The notes: generated by a model from the letters alone, not told the origin. A stretch of DNA of 36,585 nt from Chloroflexota bacterium (GCA_016190815.1 JACPPT010000050.1:1-36585), one strand, 5' to 3'. Positions 1-9,662 are shown, counted from the stretch's first letter. Numbers and translations: made by a program.

Positions 1-73
1 AAACGGTAACGATTCCGTAACAGGAAAAGCTCCCCGTGCCCTCATGGTTTGGCCAAGCATTTGGCATGACCTC

Positions 74-103
74 CTGACATGCTGACCTGACCAACGTTAT
101 ACA
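74..103 (+). promoter_or_regulatory. possible sigma70 promoter of the DUF5666 gene (CTGACA - 18 bp - TATACA)
   Basis: near-consensus -35 and weaker -10 upstream of the ATG at 136. Confidence 0.35.
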
Positions 104-135
104 AATGAAAGGGTAATCAACAATGGAGGTGTACA

Positions 136-1128
136 ATGCAGAAACGATGGAGGTATCTCATTGCAGCGATACTTGCAGGTCTGGGAGTCCTGACCTTTGT
201 AGCTTGTTCGCCATCTGCGCGTGCACAGCTCGAAGGCGTTCTACAAGACGTGGACAGCATCTCAGGAGAGGTCACGGTGACGCTAAAGGACGGGGGAACC
301 ATTACCTTTAATCTCAATGACGTCAACGTCGAAACTCTTCGCCAGGCGGTTGGCAACGCCTCTTTTGAGGAAGGCGCTCAGGTCACCCTCGAAACAGACA
401 GGGACAATAAGGTCAAGGCTGTCAAAGCTCGCCACGCTAAGGTGGAAGGCGACATAAAGGCGGTGGACAACGATAAGAAGACCTTGACCATCACAGCAGA
501 GAATGGGGTGGACGTTACCCTGGAGGTGACGGAGACAACCAGGTTCAAAGCGAGACACGGCGACTCGGCCTCCTTTGCCTCCCTGCGGGAAGGTCAGGAA
601 GTAGAAGCCAAATACGACGTGGAAACCAAGAAGGCCTTGGAGATCAAGATTGAGGATAGGCAGAGGGACGAGGTTAGACAGAGAGAAGCTGAGGTAGGTG
701 AGGATTCCTCCCTCACCGGCGTGATAGAGGCGTTGACGGCGGACATGGTGGTTGTCGGAGGCAAAACCTTCAAGATAGACGCCGATACAGCCCTCGATAA
801 TGGGCTTGCGGTTGGTGTGTTAGCCAAGGTTGAGTTTGTGCTGCAGGCCGATGGCTCTCTGCTTGCTCTGGAGGTGGAGACCGACGCTCCTGACGAAGCC
901 GAAGCTGAAGCCAAGTTCAAGGGCACAATCACCGCTATCAACAAGGATGCCAACACCATAACAATTCGTTCCAGGAATGGAATCGAGGCTATCTACAAGG
1001 TTACGGCATCAACCAGGTTTGAGCTTGACGGCGTGGGTACCCTGGAAGGTCTGCAAGTTGGCATGGAAGTGGAGGTCAAATTCAACCCTACCAACTCCGA
1101 GCTGATCAAGCTGGAAATTGAAGACTAG
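136..1128 (+). CDS. DUF5666-type repeat lipoprotein
   Basis: N-terminal lipoprotein signal (LTFVACSPS) followed by about four repeats of the G.I..I......TIT pattern ending in V..E..I.IED, typical of DUF5666 domains; ATG with GGAGG upstream. Confidence 0.8.
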   Translation: MQKRWRYLIAAILAGLGVLTFVACSPSARAQLEGVLQDVDSISGEVTVTLKDGGTITFNLNDVNVETLRQAVGNASFEEGAQVTLETDRDNKVKAVKARHAKVEGDIKAVDNDKKTLTITAENGVDVTLEVTETTRFKARHGDSASFASLREGQEVEAKYDVETKKALEIKIEDRQRDEVRQREAEVGEDSSLTGVIEALTADMVVVGGKTFKIDADTALDNGLAVGVLAKVEFVLQADGSLLALEVETDAPDEAEAEAKFKGTITAINKDANTITIRSRNGIEAIYKVTASTRFELDGVGTLEGLQVGMEVEVKFNPTNSELIKLEIED

Positions 1129-1181
1129 AACCTTGCAGGCTTGCCAGTAGCTCAACAATCGGGCTACAGGTATCGCTTGCG

Positions 1182-1226
1182 AAGAAGGGCCATCAAAGAC
1201 CGTGCAGGGGAAAGATGGCCCTTCTT
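1182..1226. terminator. 13-bp perfect inverted repeat between convergent genes, candidate bidirectional terminator
   Basis: AAGAAGGGCCATC (1182-1194) / GATGGCCCTTCTT (1214-1226), 19-nt loop; lies between the convergent ends of the DUF5666 and HDAC genes. Confidence 0.7.
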
Positions 1227-2314
1227 ATATCGCTAACGCTCTGCTCGGCAAATCGCCTCGCCTGCTCCCGCTGCCTTTCATCCACGGCCAGCGTCTCGGC
1301 ATCCCTCAGCTTCTTCAGTCCGTAGCGTTGCTGGTAGTCTTCAGGTATCTCATCGGGCCAGTCTTTCCCTATCATAATGCCATATGCTAGAGTCCACCCT
1401 CTGGCAACAACGCCGGCATCGTAGCCACCGCCCCCCAGCGCCACCCACCTGGAGGAAAGCTGGCTGAGCCCCCTCACCACCTGGATATACCCCGTTGTGC
1501 TGAGTCTGAGATGGGTGATGGGGTCAAGGAAATGGGTGTCTATGCCCAACTGAGTCACAAGGACATCGGGGTTGAAGCTCCTTATCAGAGGTGGAACCAC
1601 CTCCCCAAAGGCCCAGAGGTATACCTCGTCATCGGTGTAGGGAGCCAGAGGCACGTTTACGGAGTATCCCTTGCCCTCTCCCACCCCCACCTCCGAGACG
1701 CGGCCTGTCCCCGGGAAAAGAAACATCCCCGACTCGTGAAGAGATATGGTGAGGACCGCCTTCGTATCGTAAAAGGCGTCCTGAACCCCATCCCCATGAT
1801 GGGCATCTATATCCACGTAGGCCACTATAAAGCCCCTCTTGAGGAGGTGCTTTATAGCTATCACAGGGTCATTGAAAATGCAGAAGCCAGAGGCGTAGCC
1901 CGGGGCCGCATGGTGAAGTCCGCCCGCGGCGTTGAATGCCACATCCACTTTGCCATCGGCTACAATCTCCGCCGCCACCAGGGAAGCGCCAGCGGAAAGA
2001 GCCGAGGCTTCATACATGCCTTTGAAGGGGGGATTGTCCCCCTCCTCGCTGAAATTATAGACCTCTGGGTCATAAATACTCTCACCTCGGCTCAGGCTTT
2101 TCACCGCCTGTAAATAGGCAGGCGTATGAAATGTGAGTACCTCCTCGTCGGTGGCAGGCCTAGGCGGCACTAAAATGGAACCAGGCTCATTGAAAGCACC
2201 ATAGGCCTCCAGAAGCTCATAAGCGTAGCGAAGGCGGCTGGGGACAAGCACATGGTTTTCTCTGAGGATGTGCCTGGATAGGGCATCATCATAGATAAAG
2301 GCTGCTCTTTTCAA
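1193..2314 (-). CDS. AcuC / histone deacetylase superfamily amidohydrolase
   Basis: GGLHHA, YVDIDAHHGDGVQDAFY and GGGGYD motifs; TTG start at 2314 overlaps the Mut7-C stop (the ORF track extends to 2401, which would overlap the upstream gene). Confidence 0.9.
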   Translation of the reverse strand: MKRAAFIYDDALSRHILRENHVLVPSRLRYAYELLEAYGAFNEPGSILVPPRPATDEEVLTFHTPAYLQAVKSLSRGESIYDPEVYNFSEEGDNPPFKGMYEASALSAGASLVAAEIVADGKVDVAFNAAGGLHHAAPGYASGFCIFNDPVIAIKHLLKRGFIVAYVDIDAHHGDGVQDAFYDTKAVLTISLHESGMFLFPGTGRVSEVGVGEGKGYSVNVPLAPYTDDEVYLWAFGEVVPPLIRSFNPDVLVTQLGIDTHFLDPITHLRLSTTGYIQVVRGLSQLSSRWVALGGGGYDAGVVARGWTLAYGIMIGKDWPDEIPEDYQQRYGLKKLRDAETLAVDERQREQARRFAEQSVSDIRRAIFPLHGL

Positions 2315-2790
2315 CCTGCGCCTTCCTTGATCTTTGTCAGCTCCTCCTCCATCCTCTGCCAGTGGGTGCCCTGCCAATAAATCTTGTGGCAACTGGGGCA
2401 CTCCATGAACTCAGCCTTGGTCTGAAATACATACGGCGGCACCAAGCTGCGTACTTCCTCTTTAGCTTTGGGCTGAAGCGTGCGGTTGCAATTTATGCAC
2501 AGAGAGAAGGCCCTGCTACTTAATCCAAGGTTCAGTGCTCTTACCACCTGTTTAATCTGCTCTCTTACATTATCCCCATTGATCAAGATGGCTCGTAGCT
2601 GTCCAGTGGTAGCAACACGCCTCTTCAAGATGTGAGTATCCCTGGTAAGAACCACCCTCTTCTCTCTGAGACCGATGCGCACAAGTTCATCGTCATCAGC
2701 GCCCCTGGGGAAAAGGGCATCGTATCCCATTATCCTGAGCCACTTGGCTAGCTTGCCTACATTGGTATCTACAACAAACCTGGGCTCCAT
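2311..2790 (-). CDS. Mut7-C RNase domain protein (PIN-like plus C-terminal zinc ribbon)
   Basis: FVVDTNVGKLAKWLRIMGYDALF...LTRD signature and C-x2-C...C-x2-C. Confidence 0.9.
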   Translation of the reverse strand: MEPRFVVDTNVGKLAKWLRIMGYDALFPRGADDDELVRIGLREKRVVLTRDTHILKRRVATTGQLRAILINGDNVREQIKQVVRALNLGLSSRAFSLCINCNRTLQPKAKEEVRSLVPPYVFQTKAEFMECPSCHKIYWQGTHWQRMEEELTKIKEGAG

Positions 2791-2807
2791 GCATTTCCCC
2801 CCAGGGC

Positions 2808-5111
2808 TTAATAGAGTATGCTTCGACGCCCCACGAGGCCCTCTAGAATGACCTTGGCTGCCGCCTTATCCAGGGGCTCGTTGTTGTTTCCACACTTGGG
2901 CGACTGTATACAGCTTGGGCAACCGCCCTCGCAGGGACATTCGGTAACAAGGCTGAGGGTATACTGTAAGAGCCTCTCCACCACCTCGTAGCCCTTCTCA
3001 GCGATTCCTATGCCGCCGGGATGCCCATCATAGATGAAGATCTGAGGCTTCCCTGTATCTGGATGAACTGGTGTCGATACCCCCCCAATGTCGTTCCGGT
3101 CGCAGAGAGCGAACAGGGGTAGAAGACCTATGGAGGCGTGCTCCGCCGCGTGTAGCCCCCCGGCCAGGTCCAGGCCAGCACCGGCAAGCCTTTGAACGGT
3201 TCCTTCGGGTATATCAAACCAGAGGGCCACTGTCGGAAAGGAATTTGGTGGCAGGTCTAAAATTTCCTGACTTATGACCTCGTCGGTGAACTGTTTCTTT
3301 CTCTTGAAACCCACCACAGATGTGGAAACGTCCACCCTTCCGAGATAGACCTTTGCGCTTCCAATCTCCCTCTCCTTAAGCACCTCCAATATCCTGAGGT
3401 CTGTCGTGTCCATAGTCTGCGTGTAATGTGGGAGGTCGGTGGGTACAACCTTGGCGACCCGGCTGGTCAAATTCAACTCTGTAACAAGATAGGACTCCCC
3501 CTGGTGAATGTATATGGCTCCTGGGTGAATCTGGAAGAAGGCTACAGCCGGCTCCACCGTCTCCAAAAGAACCCCTTTCTCCCCCTCCACAATGGAATAG
3601 GAATTCTGGGATGTGGAGCGTATGTTCACGCCCTCCGCTGGATAACTTATAGAAGGAGAAAGGTAGAAACGTCCCTCCCTCTCCCGAAGAAGGCCCTCCT
3701 CAACCAGCTCTGAAGTCGCCTTTTCATAGTCACCCTGGAAGAGAGAGGCATCTTTTTGGGTGAGAGGCCACTCGTAGGCAGCGCTGAGAAGGTGTGGCTT
3801 TAAGACATATGGATTCCCAGGAGAGACCAGAGCACTCTCCAAAGGCCTTCCAAAAAATGCCTCGGGGTGGCGCATGAAATACTGGTCAAGGGGGTTGTCC
3901 ACGCCTATGAGAAAGCTAAGAGAGCGGTGCCCCCGCCTTCCGCTTCTGCCAGCCTGTTGCCAGGCGCTGGCTATGCTGCCAGGGTAGCCTGTGATAACCG
4001 TAGCGTCCAGGTCGCCTACATCTATTCCCAGCTCCAGAGCATTTGTGGCCGAGACTCCCAGAAGCTCCCCTTTGAAAAGCGCCTGCTCTATTTTCCTTCG
4101 CTCCGCAGGCAAATATCCAGCCCGGTATGGTCTGATGCGTTCGGCCAGCCGTCCACTTCCTCTTCTGAGCTCGCCCTTGGTATATAGATAGATCAACTCG
4201 ACAAGCCGCCTGGTCCTAGCGAAGGTGATGGTGCGAACACCCTTCTTGACCAGCTCTGAAAAGAGGAAGGCGGCTTCTGAATTAGCGCTGCGGCGGGTGC
4301 CTCTCCTCTCATCTATAACAGGAGGATTCCAGAGAACAAAGTCTTTGCCGCCATAAGGCGAGCCATCCCCATTCACCACCTCAGAAGGAAGCCCTGTAAG
4401 AGACTCAGCATGTTCTTGTGGGTTGGCTATAGTGGCTGAGCATAGCACAAACAGAGGCTCTGAGCCGTAATGAGAACAAAGACGCCTTAGGCGCCTCAAC
4501 ACGTTGGCTACGTGCGAGCCAAACACTCCTCTGTAAATATGAGCCTCATCCAAAACAACAAACCTCAGGCCCCTCAAAAACCCAGCCCACTGACGGTGAT
4601 TAGGTAGAATGCCCAAGTGGAGCATATCAGGGTTGGTGAGAACAATCCGGGCTGACCTTCTTATCTCCCCACGCTCTTCGTAGGGTGTGTCGCCGTCAAA
4701 GGTGGCAGTCAGTACCTGCCCCATCTCAGGGATTTCTCTTGTTAGCTTTTGCAGGGCACGAAGCTGGTCCTGGGCTAACGCCTTGGTGGGGAAAAGGTAG
4801 AAAGCCTTCGCACGCCTATCTGAAAGGATGGTATCCAGCACCGGCACGTTATAAACAAGACTCTTCCCGCTGGCTGGGCCAGTGGCAACGATCACATTTT
4901 TGCCGGAAAGAAGGGCATTTATCCCCAGGGTCTGATGGCTGTACAGGGAGGACACTCCCGCCTCTTCCAGGGCCTTCTTCAGAGCAGGATGCAGGTCCAC
5001 CTTTGGTTTGCCGCAGCGCGCCCTTCTCGGTGGAATGTTATCCACATGAACCATCTGCCCTTTGTATGCAGGAAGGGTTTGAAGGTACTTTAGAAAAGCT
5101 GCCGTGTGCAT
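2808..5111 (-). CDS. DEAH-box helicase with DUF1998 C-terminal domain (MrfA/Hrq1-like)
   Basis: Walker A GPASGKS, DEAH, QQAGRSGRRG, C-terminal four-Cys motif CPCEGGCPSCIQSPKCGNNNEPLDK. Confidence 0.92.
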   Translation of the reverse strand: MHTAAFLKYLQTLPAYKGQMVHVDNIPPRRARCGKPKVDLHPALKKALEEAGVSSLYSHQTLGINALLSGKNVIVATGPASGKSLVYNVPVLDTILSDRRAKAFYLFPTKALAQDQLRALQKLTREIPEMGQVLTATFDGDTPYEERGEIRRSARIVLTNPDMLHLGILPNHRQWAGFLRGLRFVVLDEAHIYRGVFGSHVANVLRRLRRLCSHYGSEPLFVLCSATIANPQEHAESLTGLPSEVVNGDGSPYGGKDFVLWNPPVIDERRGTRRSANSEAAFLFSELVKKGVRTITFARTRRLVELIYLYTKGELRRGSGRLAERIRPYRAGYLPAERRKIEQALFKGELLGVSATNALELGIDVGDLDATVITGYPGSIASAWQQAGRSGRRGHRSLSFLIGVDNPLDQYFMRHPEAFFGRPLESALVSPGNPYVLKPHLLSAAYEWPLTQKDASLFQGDYEKATSELVEEGLLREREGRFYLSPSISYPAEGVNIRSTSQNSYSIVEGEKGVLLETVEPAVAFFQIHPGAIYIHQGESYLVTELNLTSRVAKVVPTDLPHYTQTMDTTDLRILEVLKEREIGSAKVYLGRVDVSTSVVGFKRKKQFTDEVISQEILDLPPNSFPTVALWFDIPEGTVQRLAGAGLDLAGGLHAAEHASIGLLPLFALCDRNDIGGVSTPVHPDTGKPQIFIYDGHPGGIGIAEKGYEVVERLLQYTLSLVTECPCEGGCPSCIQSPKCGNNNEPLDKAAAKVILEGLVGRRSILY

Positions 5112-5134
5112 AGTAACCCGTCAATCAGCTTCTA

Positions 5135-5428
5135 CTACAGGGCGTTCATCAATTCCATCTGGAAGTCCAGTATCTGAGCATCTCCGCGAATTGCGTCGAT
5201 GTAGTCAACCACCTTTGAGAGCATCTCATTAGCATGGCGAGAGTCGTTGCTGACGCAGGTTATTCCCAAAGTCATAATCTGCCATAGATGATTATCGTCC
5301 ACCTCGGCCACAGACACGTTAAACTTGTTGCGTACCCTGGTGGTGATGGACCTCAGCACCTGCCTCTTCCCCTTAAGGGACTGGTTCTCAGGCAGGCGAA
5401 GCCTTACAATGCATGCTCCTATATTCAT
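5135..5428 (-). CDS. DUF503 family protein (YlxP-like)
   Basis: LP.N.SLKGKR.VLRSI..R.R.KFNVSVAEV pattern, 97 aa. Confidence 0.85.
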   Translation of the reverse strand: MNIGACIVRLRLPENQSLKGKRQVLRSITTRVRNKFNVSVAEVDDNHLWQIMTLGITCVSNDSRHANEMLSKVVDYIDAIRGDAQILDFQMELMNAL

Positions 5429-5649
5429 GGGACCTCCCTGAAAAAATCAGACGCGCTAAAAATAGAGCCCCTACATTGTAAGTCAATGCAACAGATAGTT
5501 GCAAGACAAATGCCAGATGCATCTGCTCTACACTCATACGGAGGGCCTATGGGTCTAAGCAAAGCTATGGTCATAGCCTCGACCTCATAGAAAAGCGGCT
5601 GCTAGCACTTGCTTGCGTAAATCAGCGTACGGATACTCGGGCCTCATTG

Positions 5650-5690
5650 TGGGGGTCCAGAGGGGTACCCCCTCTGGCGGGGGCACTGGA
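5650..5690 (+). repeat. intergenic hairpin element family 1, copy D (truncated)
   Basis: GGGGGTCCAGAGGGGTACCCCCTCTGGCGGGGGCACTGG; perfect 9-bp stem CCAGAGGGG/CCCCTCTGG (5657-5665/5669-5677) plus G5 tract. Confidence 0.65.
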
Positions 5691-5767
5691 AAAGAGAACG
5701 AGACGCCTACTACCAGTCAAGGAGTAAAACGTCTCGATCTCTTTGGCTTGCTACTAGAAGCTTGGCT

Positions 5768-6061
5768 CTATACTTTTGCTTTTTGGAAGCATTCTGGGCA
5801 ATACACGGGCCTGCCCAGCCTGGGCACAAAGGGAAGCTCAAAGTCCTTGCCACATGTTGCACACACGGCTGGAGTCGTCTCCCGGGGCCCTCTCGAATAG
5901 GATCCTCCGTCGCGTACGTTGCGCTTGGCTGAGCGGCATTCTGGGCAGCGGCGTGGCTCGTTCTGAAGTCCATGCCTAGCATAGAATTCCTGCTCCCCGA
6001 TCGTGAAAACGAACTGGGCTCCGCAATCCTTACACGTCAAGGTCTTGTCCGCAAGTGTCAT
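5768..6061 (-). CDS. zinc-ribbon (zf-trcl / CxxC-x17-CxxC) protein
   Basis: C-x2-C-GAQFVFTIGEQEFYA...PRRCPEC and CATCGKDFELPFVPRLGRPVYCPECF. Confidence 0.85.
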   Translation of the reverse strand: MTLADKTLTCKDCGAQFVFTIGEQEFYARHGLQNEPRRCPECRSAKRNVRDGGSYSRGPRETTPAVCATCGKDFELPFVPRLGRPVYCPECFQKAKV

Positions 6062-6369
6062 CCAAGGTCCTCCTTAGAAACTGTTGGTCGCCATTAGTCT
6101 TCTATGCAGTTTGCGGCTCAAGACCCTGGATGGGCCACCAAGAGCCCAGAAACCGGCACGAAGCCAAGCACGTACCACGGAGGTAACTATACTACATAAT
6201 CTTTCAAAATGCAACATTTTATTGTGCTGCCGCTTCGCCCGCTTTATGCAGGTTTTCACAATCCCGTTGACGTCCCAGCGAAGAGATATTAAAATTGTGC
6301 CATCCTCGGGCTTTACAGAGATTTTTGCGATATCAGGCCTCCTAGTTATGAACTCCATGGAGGTGAGAA

Positions 6370-7035
6370 ATGGTAAGTGAGATCCCTGAGGTAGTTGTCC
6401 TTCGTTTGCCCCTCTACGTTCGCGCCCTTTCCAGGCTCCAAGATGAAAGCGCAGGGGTGATAAGCTCCCAAGAACTGGGAGAGTTGCTGCAAATAACACC
6501 TGCTCAAATCAGAAAAGACCTGAGCTATTTCGGGAGATTTGGTAAGCAGGGCAAGGGATATACTGTGTCATACCTGTTGGGCGAACTTCGCCAGATTCTT
6601 GGCCTCGAAAGGGAATGGTCGGCCGTGCTCGTGGGGGTAGGACGCCTTGGACGAGCTATTTTGAGCTACCCGGGTTTCACACCGGCTGGGTTCAGAGTAG
6701 TGGCTGCCTTCGATGTCGATACCAACCAAATTGGCAAACGGGTCGACGGCATCAGGGTTCGGGACATATCCGAGCTGGAGGATGCAATAAAGCGGGATGC
6801 AATATCCATAGCTATCGTGGCTGTGCCAGCCTCCGAAGCCCAGAGGGTGATTGACAGGCTGGTTCAGTGCGGCGTAAAAGCCATCCTGAACTATGCACCC
6901 GTATCCCCACAGATACCCGGAGATGTAAAGGTGCGCAATGTAGACCCTGTCCTGGCGCTCCAGACGATGACCTTCCACCTGAAGAATCTGGAGCTGGCAG
7001 GAAAGAGACCTGAGGGGAAAAGAGGGAAGTTTTAG
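6370..7035 (+). CDS. rex: redox-sensing transcriptional repressor Rex
   Basis: winged-helix IRKDLSYFGRFGKQGKGY plus Rossmann VGVGRLGRAI; GGAGGTGAG upstream of the ATG. Confidence 0.95.
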   Translation: MVSEIPEVVVLRLPLYVRALSRLQDESAGVISSQELGELLQITPAQIRKDLSYFGRFGKQGKGYTVSYLLGELRQILGLEREWSAVLVGVGRLGRAILSYPGFTPAGFRVVAAFDVDTNQIGKRVDGIRVRDISELEDAIKRDAISIAIVAVPASEAQRVIDRLVQCGVKAILNYAPVSPQIPGDVKVRNVDPVLALQTMTFHLKNLELAGKRPEGKRGKF

Positions 7036-7169
7036 TCTTTTAACTTCTCTTGGATATAACGTTCCAGTTCGTCAAACGGAAAGGTTCGAGTTCTGTTCGG
7101 GGAGCTTTATTTTTGCCGGGCTAACGGCGGGGAGCGCGACCCCGGCATGAGCTACCCCCTATTTCTTCT

Positions 7170-9425
7170 ATGATAGGAAAAACTGGCATGCAGGACAGAA
7201 TGAAGAGGAATTTCCCAGCTATCCTGCTGTTTGTCCTCGCACTACTTGCTGGCTGCACACAGCCGCCAGCGGAAACGCCTGCTCCTGTATACACCGAGCC
7301 ATCTTCGCCAACTGAGACACCGAGCCCCATACCTGAGCCCACTCAAACAGCTACCCGGACGCCCACACCGACTTCTACTGCTACGACTTTCCCCACGCCA
7401 GTTCTTTTGCCTACAGTAACGCCGACCCGTACACCTACCCCACTTCCACCGGAAAGACGCGGAAATCTACCCTCGGATCTGGTCATTATTCCTGATGGCT
7501 CACGGTTGTACGTGAGCGCCATGGGTACGCACAATGTGTTCGTGATAGACACGAAGACTGATGTAATTACAGACGTAATTGACCTTTGGGAAGGAGAATC
7601 CCGTGGTAGCTGGCCCTTTCGCCTGGCCATCACCCCTGATGGTGGCAAGATTTACGTCGCCAACATGATGAGCGACAACATCTCAGTCATTGACACCAGG
7701 GTCAACCGTGTAGTAACGACCATAGACCTGGGGCATTTTGTCCATGATGTAGCGTTTGCGCCGGACGGACAAACTGCCTATGCAGATCTGGGCTGGGACC
7801 GACTGGCAGTGATCGACCCGAATACAGACACTGTGGTAGGCACTATCCTCTTGGAAAAGGGGGACCAGACCTATACACTTGCAGTCTCTCGCGACGGCCA
7901 CAGGGTTTATGCGGCAAGCCAGGCCGGAGGGGGACGAATCTACGTTATTGACGCTGCCACAAACTCGCTTAGTGACCGCTTTGACTTGGGTAAGAACTTA
8001 TCCAATCAGGGTCTACTCACGATGTCCGCTGACGACCGCAAGCTTTACTTAACGAGTGGCATCACGAACACTAGCTACGAGCGCCCAGAAGAAGGAGCAA
8101 ACAAGATCTACGTAATAGATCCGTCCGAAAGGTCGGTGACCGCAGAAATAGAGGTTATGGGGGGTCCTATAGCAATGCGGCTGTCTCCCGATGGAAAGGG
8201 GGGCTACGTGTCAACTTTTGCGGCCAAGCAGGTTTTTGAGATAGATCTCACCGGCAATGCTGTAGTTGGAGAGATCCAATGGGGCAAGATACTGGCCAAT
8301 GGGCAAGAATGGCGAAGGAGCGACTTGAGAGATATGACCATTGCCCCAGATGGAGCCAAGCTGTATATAACGGGATGGGATGCTGACGCCATACTCGTGG
8401 CGGATCTTGCAACCCATCGCATGACGCGGCTCATCGAATTCAACCCGGTAATGACCCTGGTCTACGAGATTTCGATCACTCCGGACGGCAAAAGAGCATA
8501 TGTTAGTAGTGAAGCCGTCACACCTGGAGCCAGATCGAGCTTGTTCGTGATAGACACTGCTACGAATACCGTCGTGGATGAAATCATCAGAAACTCATAC
8601 CCCCGGAATCCATACCTGGAGCCGAATGGACGATTTCTTTATGCGGTGTCGGCTGACAGGCTCTTGCAGATAGAAGTAGCTACGAACAGGGTGATCCGAG
8701 AGATTCCTCTGGGCTACAAAGTCAAAGGTCCCTATGACGTTGCGCTTGTGCCGGGTCGAGAAAAGGCTTATATCACGGATGTTCGGGATGAATTTGTATA
8801 CGTGGTGGACTTGGCAGCGTCAGCCGTCACTAAGAGAATAAACGTAGGATGGTGGCCGCAAATGGTCGTTACCACTGCTGATGGCCGTCGTGCCTATGTC
8901 TCCCGTCAAAACAACCCGTATGACCGGGGCGGCCTGACAGTAATAGACACGGAGAACGATCAGGTTATTGCCACCATTGAGCCACCAGTTGGGACAACAG
9001 GCACGAATGGCCGGTTCGATATGCTGGTAGTAAGCCCGGACGGTGCATACGTCTATTGGGAGACATCGCCGGACCATGTGAACGTTGTGGAAGTGGCAAG
9101 CAACACGGTAGTCAGGACAATCAACTTGGGAGGCGACGCCAGACACGTATGGGCCACCAGAGGAGTACATCCTAGCGACATTGCTTTCACTTCAGACGGT
9201 TTGCGGGCTTACATTCCGTGTGGCGACGCCTTCTACGTAGCTATTCTGGATGTGTCTACCGGCAAAGTCATTGGACGAATTGACGATGTTGGGCTGGAGC
9301 CAGTAGCCATTGTCATCACCCCGGACGACAGGTTTGCGTATGTAACAAACAAGGAGAGCGAGAGCATTTCGGTAATCGACCTGAGCACGGATAAGGTAGT
9401 TGTCAGCATTTCTCTCCGGCGATGA
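7170..9425 (+). CDS. YVTN-family beta-propeller lipoprotein with Thr/Pro-rich linker
   Basis: signal with lipobox LLAGC, T/P-rich linker, about 14 repeats of the form VIDT.TN.VV..I (start could be the ATG at 7188 or 7200). Confidence 0.9.
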   Translation: MIGKTGMQDRMKRNFPAILLFVLALLAGCTQPPAETPAPVYTEPSSPTETPSPIPEPTQTATRTPTPTSTATTFPTPVLLPTVTPTRTPTPLPPERRGNLPSDLVIIPDGSRLYVSAMGTHNVFVIDTKTDVITDVIDLWEGESRGSWPFRLAITPDGGKIYVANMMSDNISVIDTRVNRVVTTIDLGHFVHDVAFAPDGQTAYADLGWDRLAVIDPNTDTVVGTILLEKGDQTYTLAVSRDGHRVYAASQAGGGRIYVIDAATNSLSDRFDLGKNLSNQGLLTMSADDRKLYLTSGITNTSYERPEEGANKIYVIDPSERSVTAEIEVMGGPIAMRLSPDGKGGYVSTFAAKQVFEIDLTGNAVVGEIQWGKILANGQEWRRSDLRDMTIAPDGAKLYITGWDADAILVADLATHRMTRLIEFNPVMTLVYEISITPDGKRAYVSSEAVTPGARSSLFVIDTATNTVVDEIIRNSYPRNPYLEPNGRFLYAVSADRLLQIEVATNRVIREIPLGYKVKGPYDVALVPGREKAYITDVRDEFVYVVDLAASAVTKRINVGWWPQMVVTTADGRRAYVSRQNNPYDRGGLTVIDTENDQVIATIEPPVGTTGTNGRFDMLVVSPDGAYVYWETSPDHVNVVEVASNTVVRTINLGGDARHVWATRGVHPSDIAFTSDGLRAYIPCGDAFYVAILDVSTGKVIGRIDDVGLEPVAIVITPDDRFAYVTNKESESISVIDLSTDKVVVSISLRR

Positions 9426-9626
9426 GCCTCAGACACTAAGGCAAGCCTCAGTTGTGTTATAGGAGTTGCGATATGGAGTGCCAACGTTACGGTCTCGTGC
9501 TAAGAGAAGATCAGATGCTCGGTTTGGGGGTGGATTCCTTATTCATTTGGAAGTGCAGCCCCTTATCTCGTCCCTATCCCATACCAGGGTTCGTTGCGCC
9601 GTTAGCCCGTGGAACCATTTGCAGCC

Positions 9627-9662
9627 GTCGGAGCCCGGGCAAGGTATTGTCCAGGCTCCGAC
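9627..9662. other. long imperfect hairpin in convergent intergenic region
   Basis: GTCGGAGCC c GGGCAA ggta TTGTCC a GGCTCCGAC: 9 bp, 1x1 mismatch, 6 bp (one G:U), 4-nt loop. Confidence 0.65.

Noticed and set aside
6225-6262. ATTGTG...CACAAT half-sites upstream of rex as a Rex operator
   Set aside because: Spacing is about 30 nt, whereas Rex sites are compact 16-18 bp dyads; no good consensus site found.
7082-7100. GGTTCGAGTTC resembling a tRNA T-loop
   Set aside because: No acceptor, D or anticodon stems can be fitted around it.
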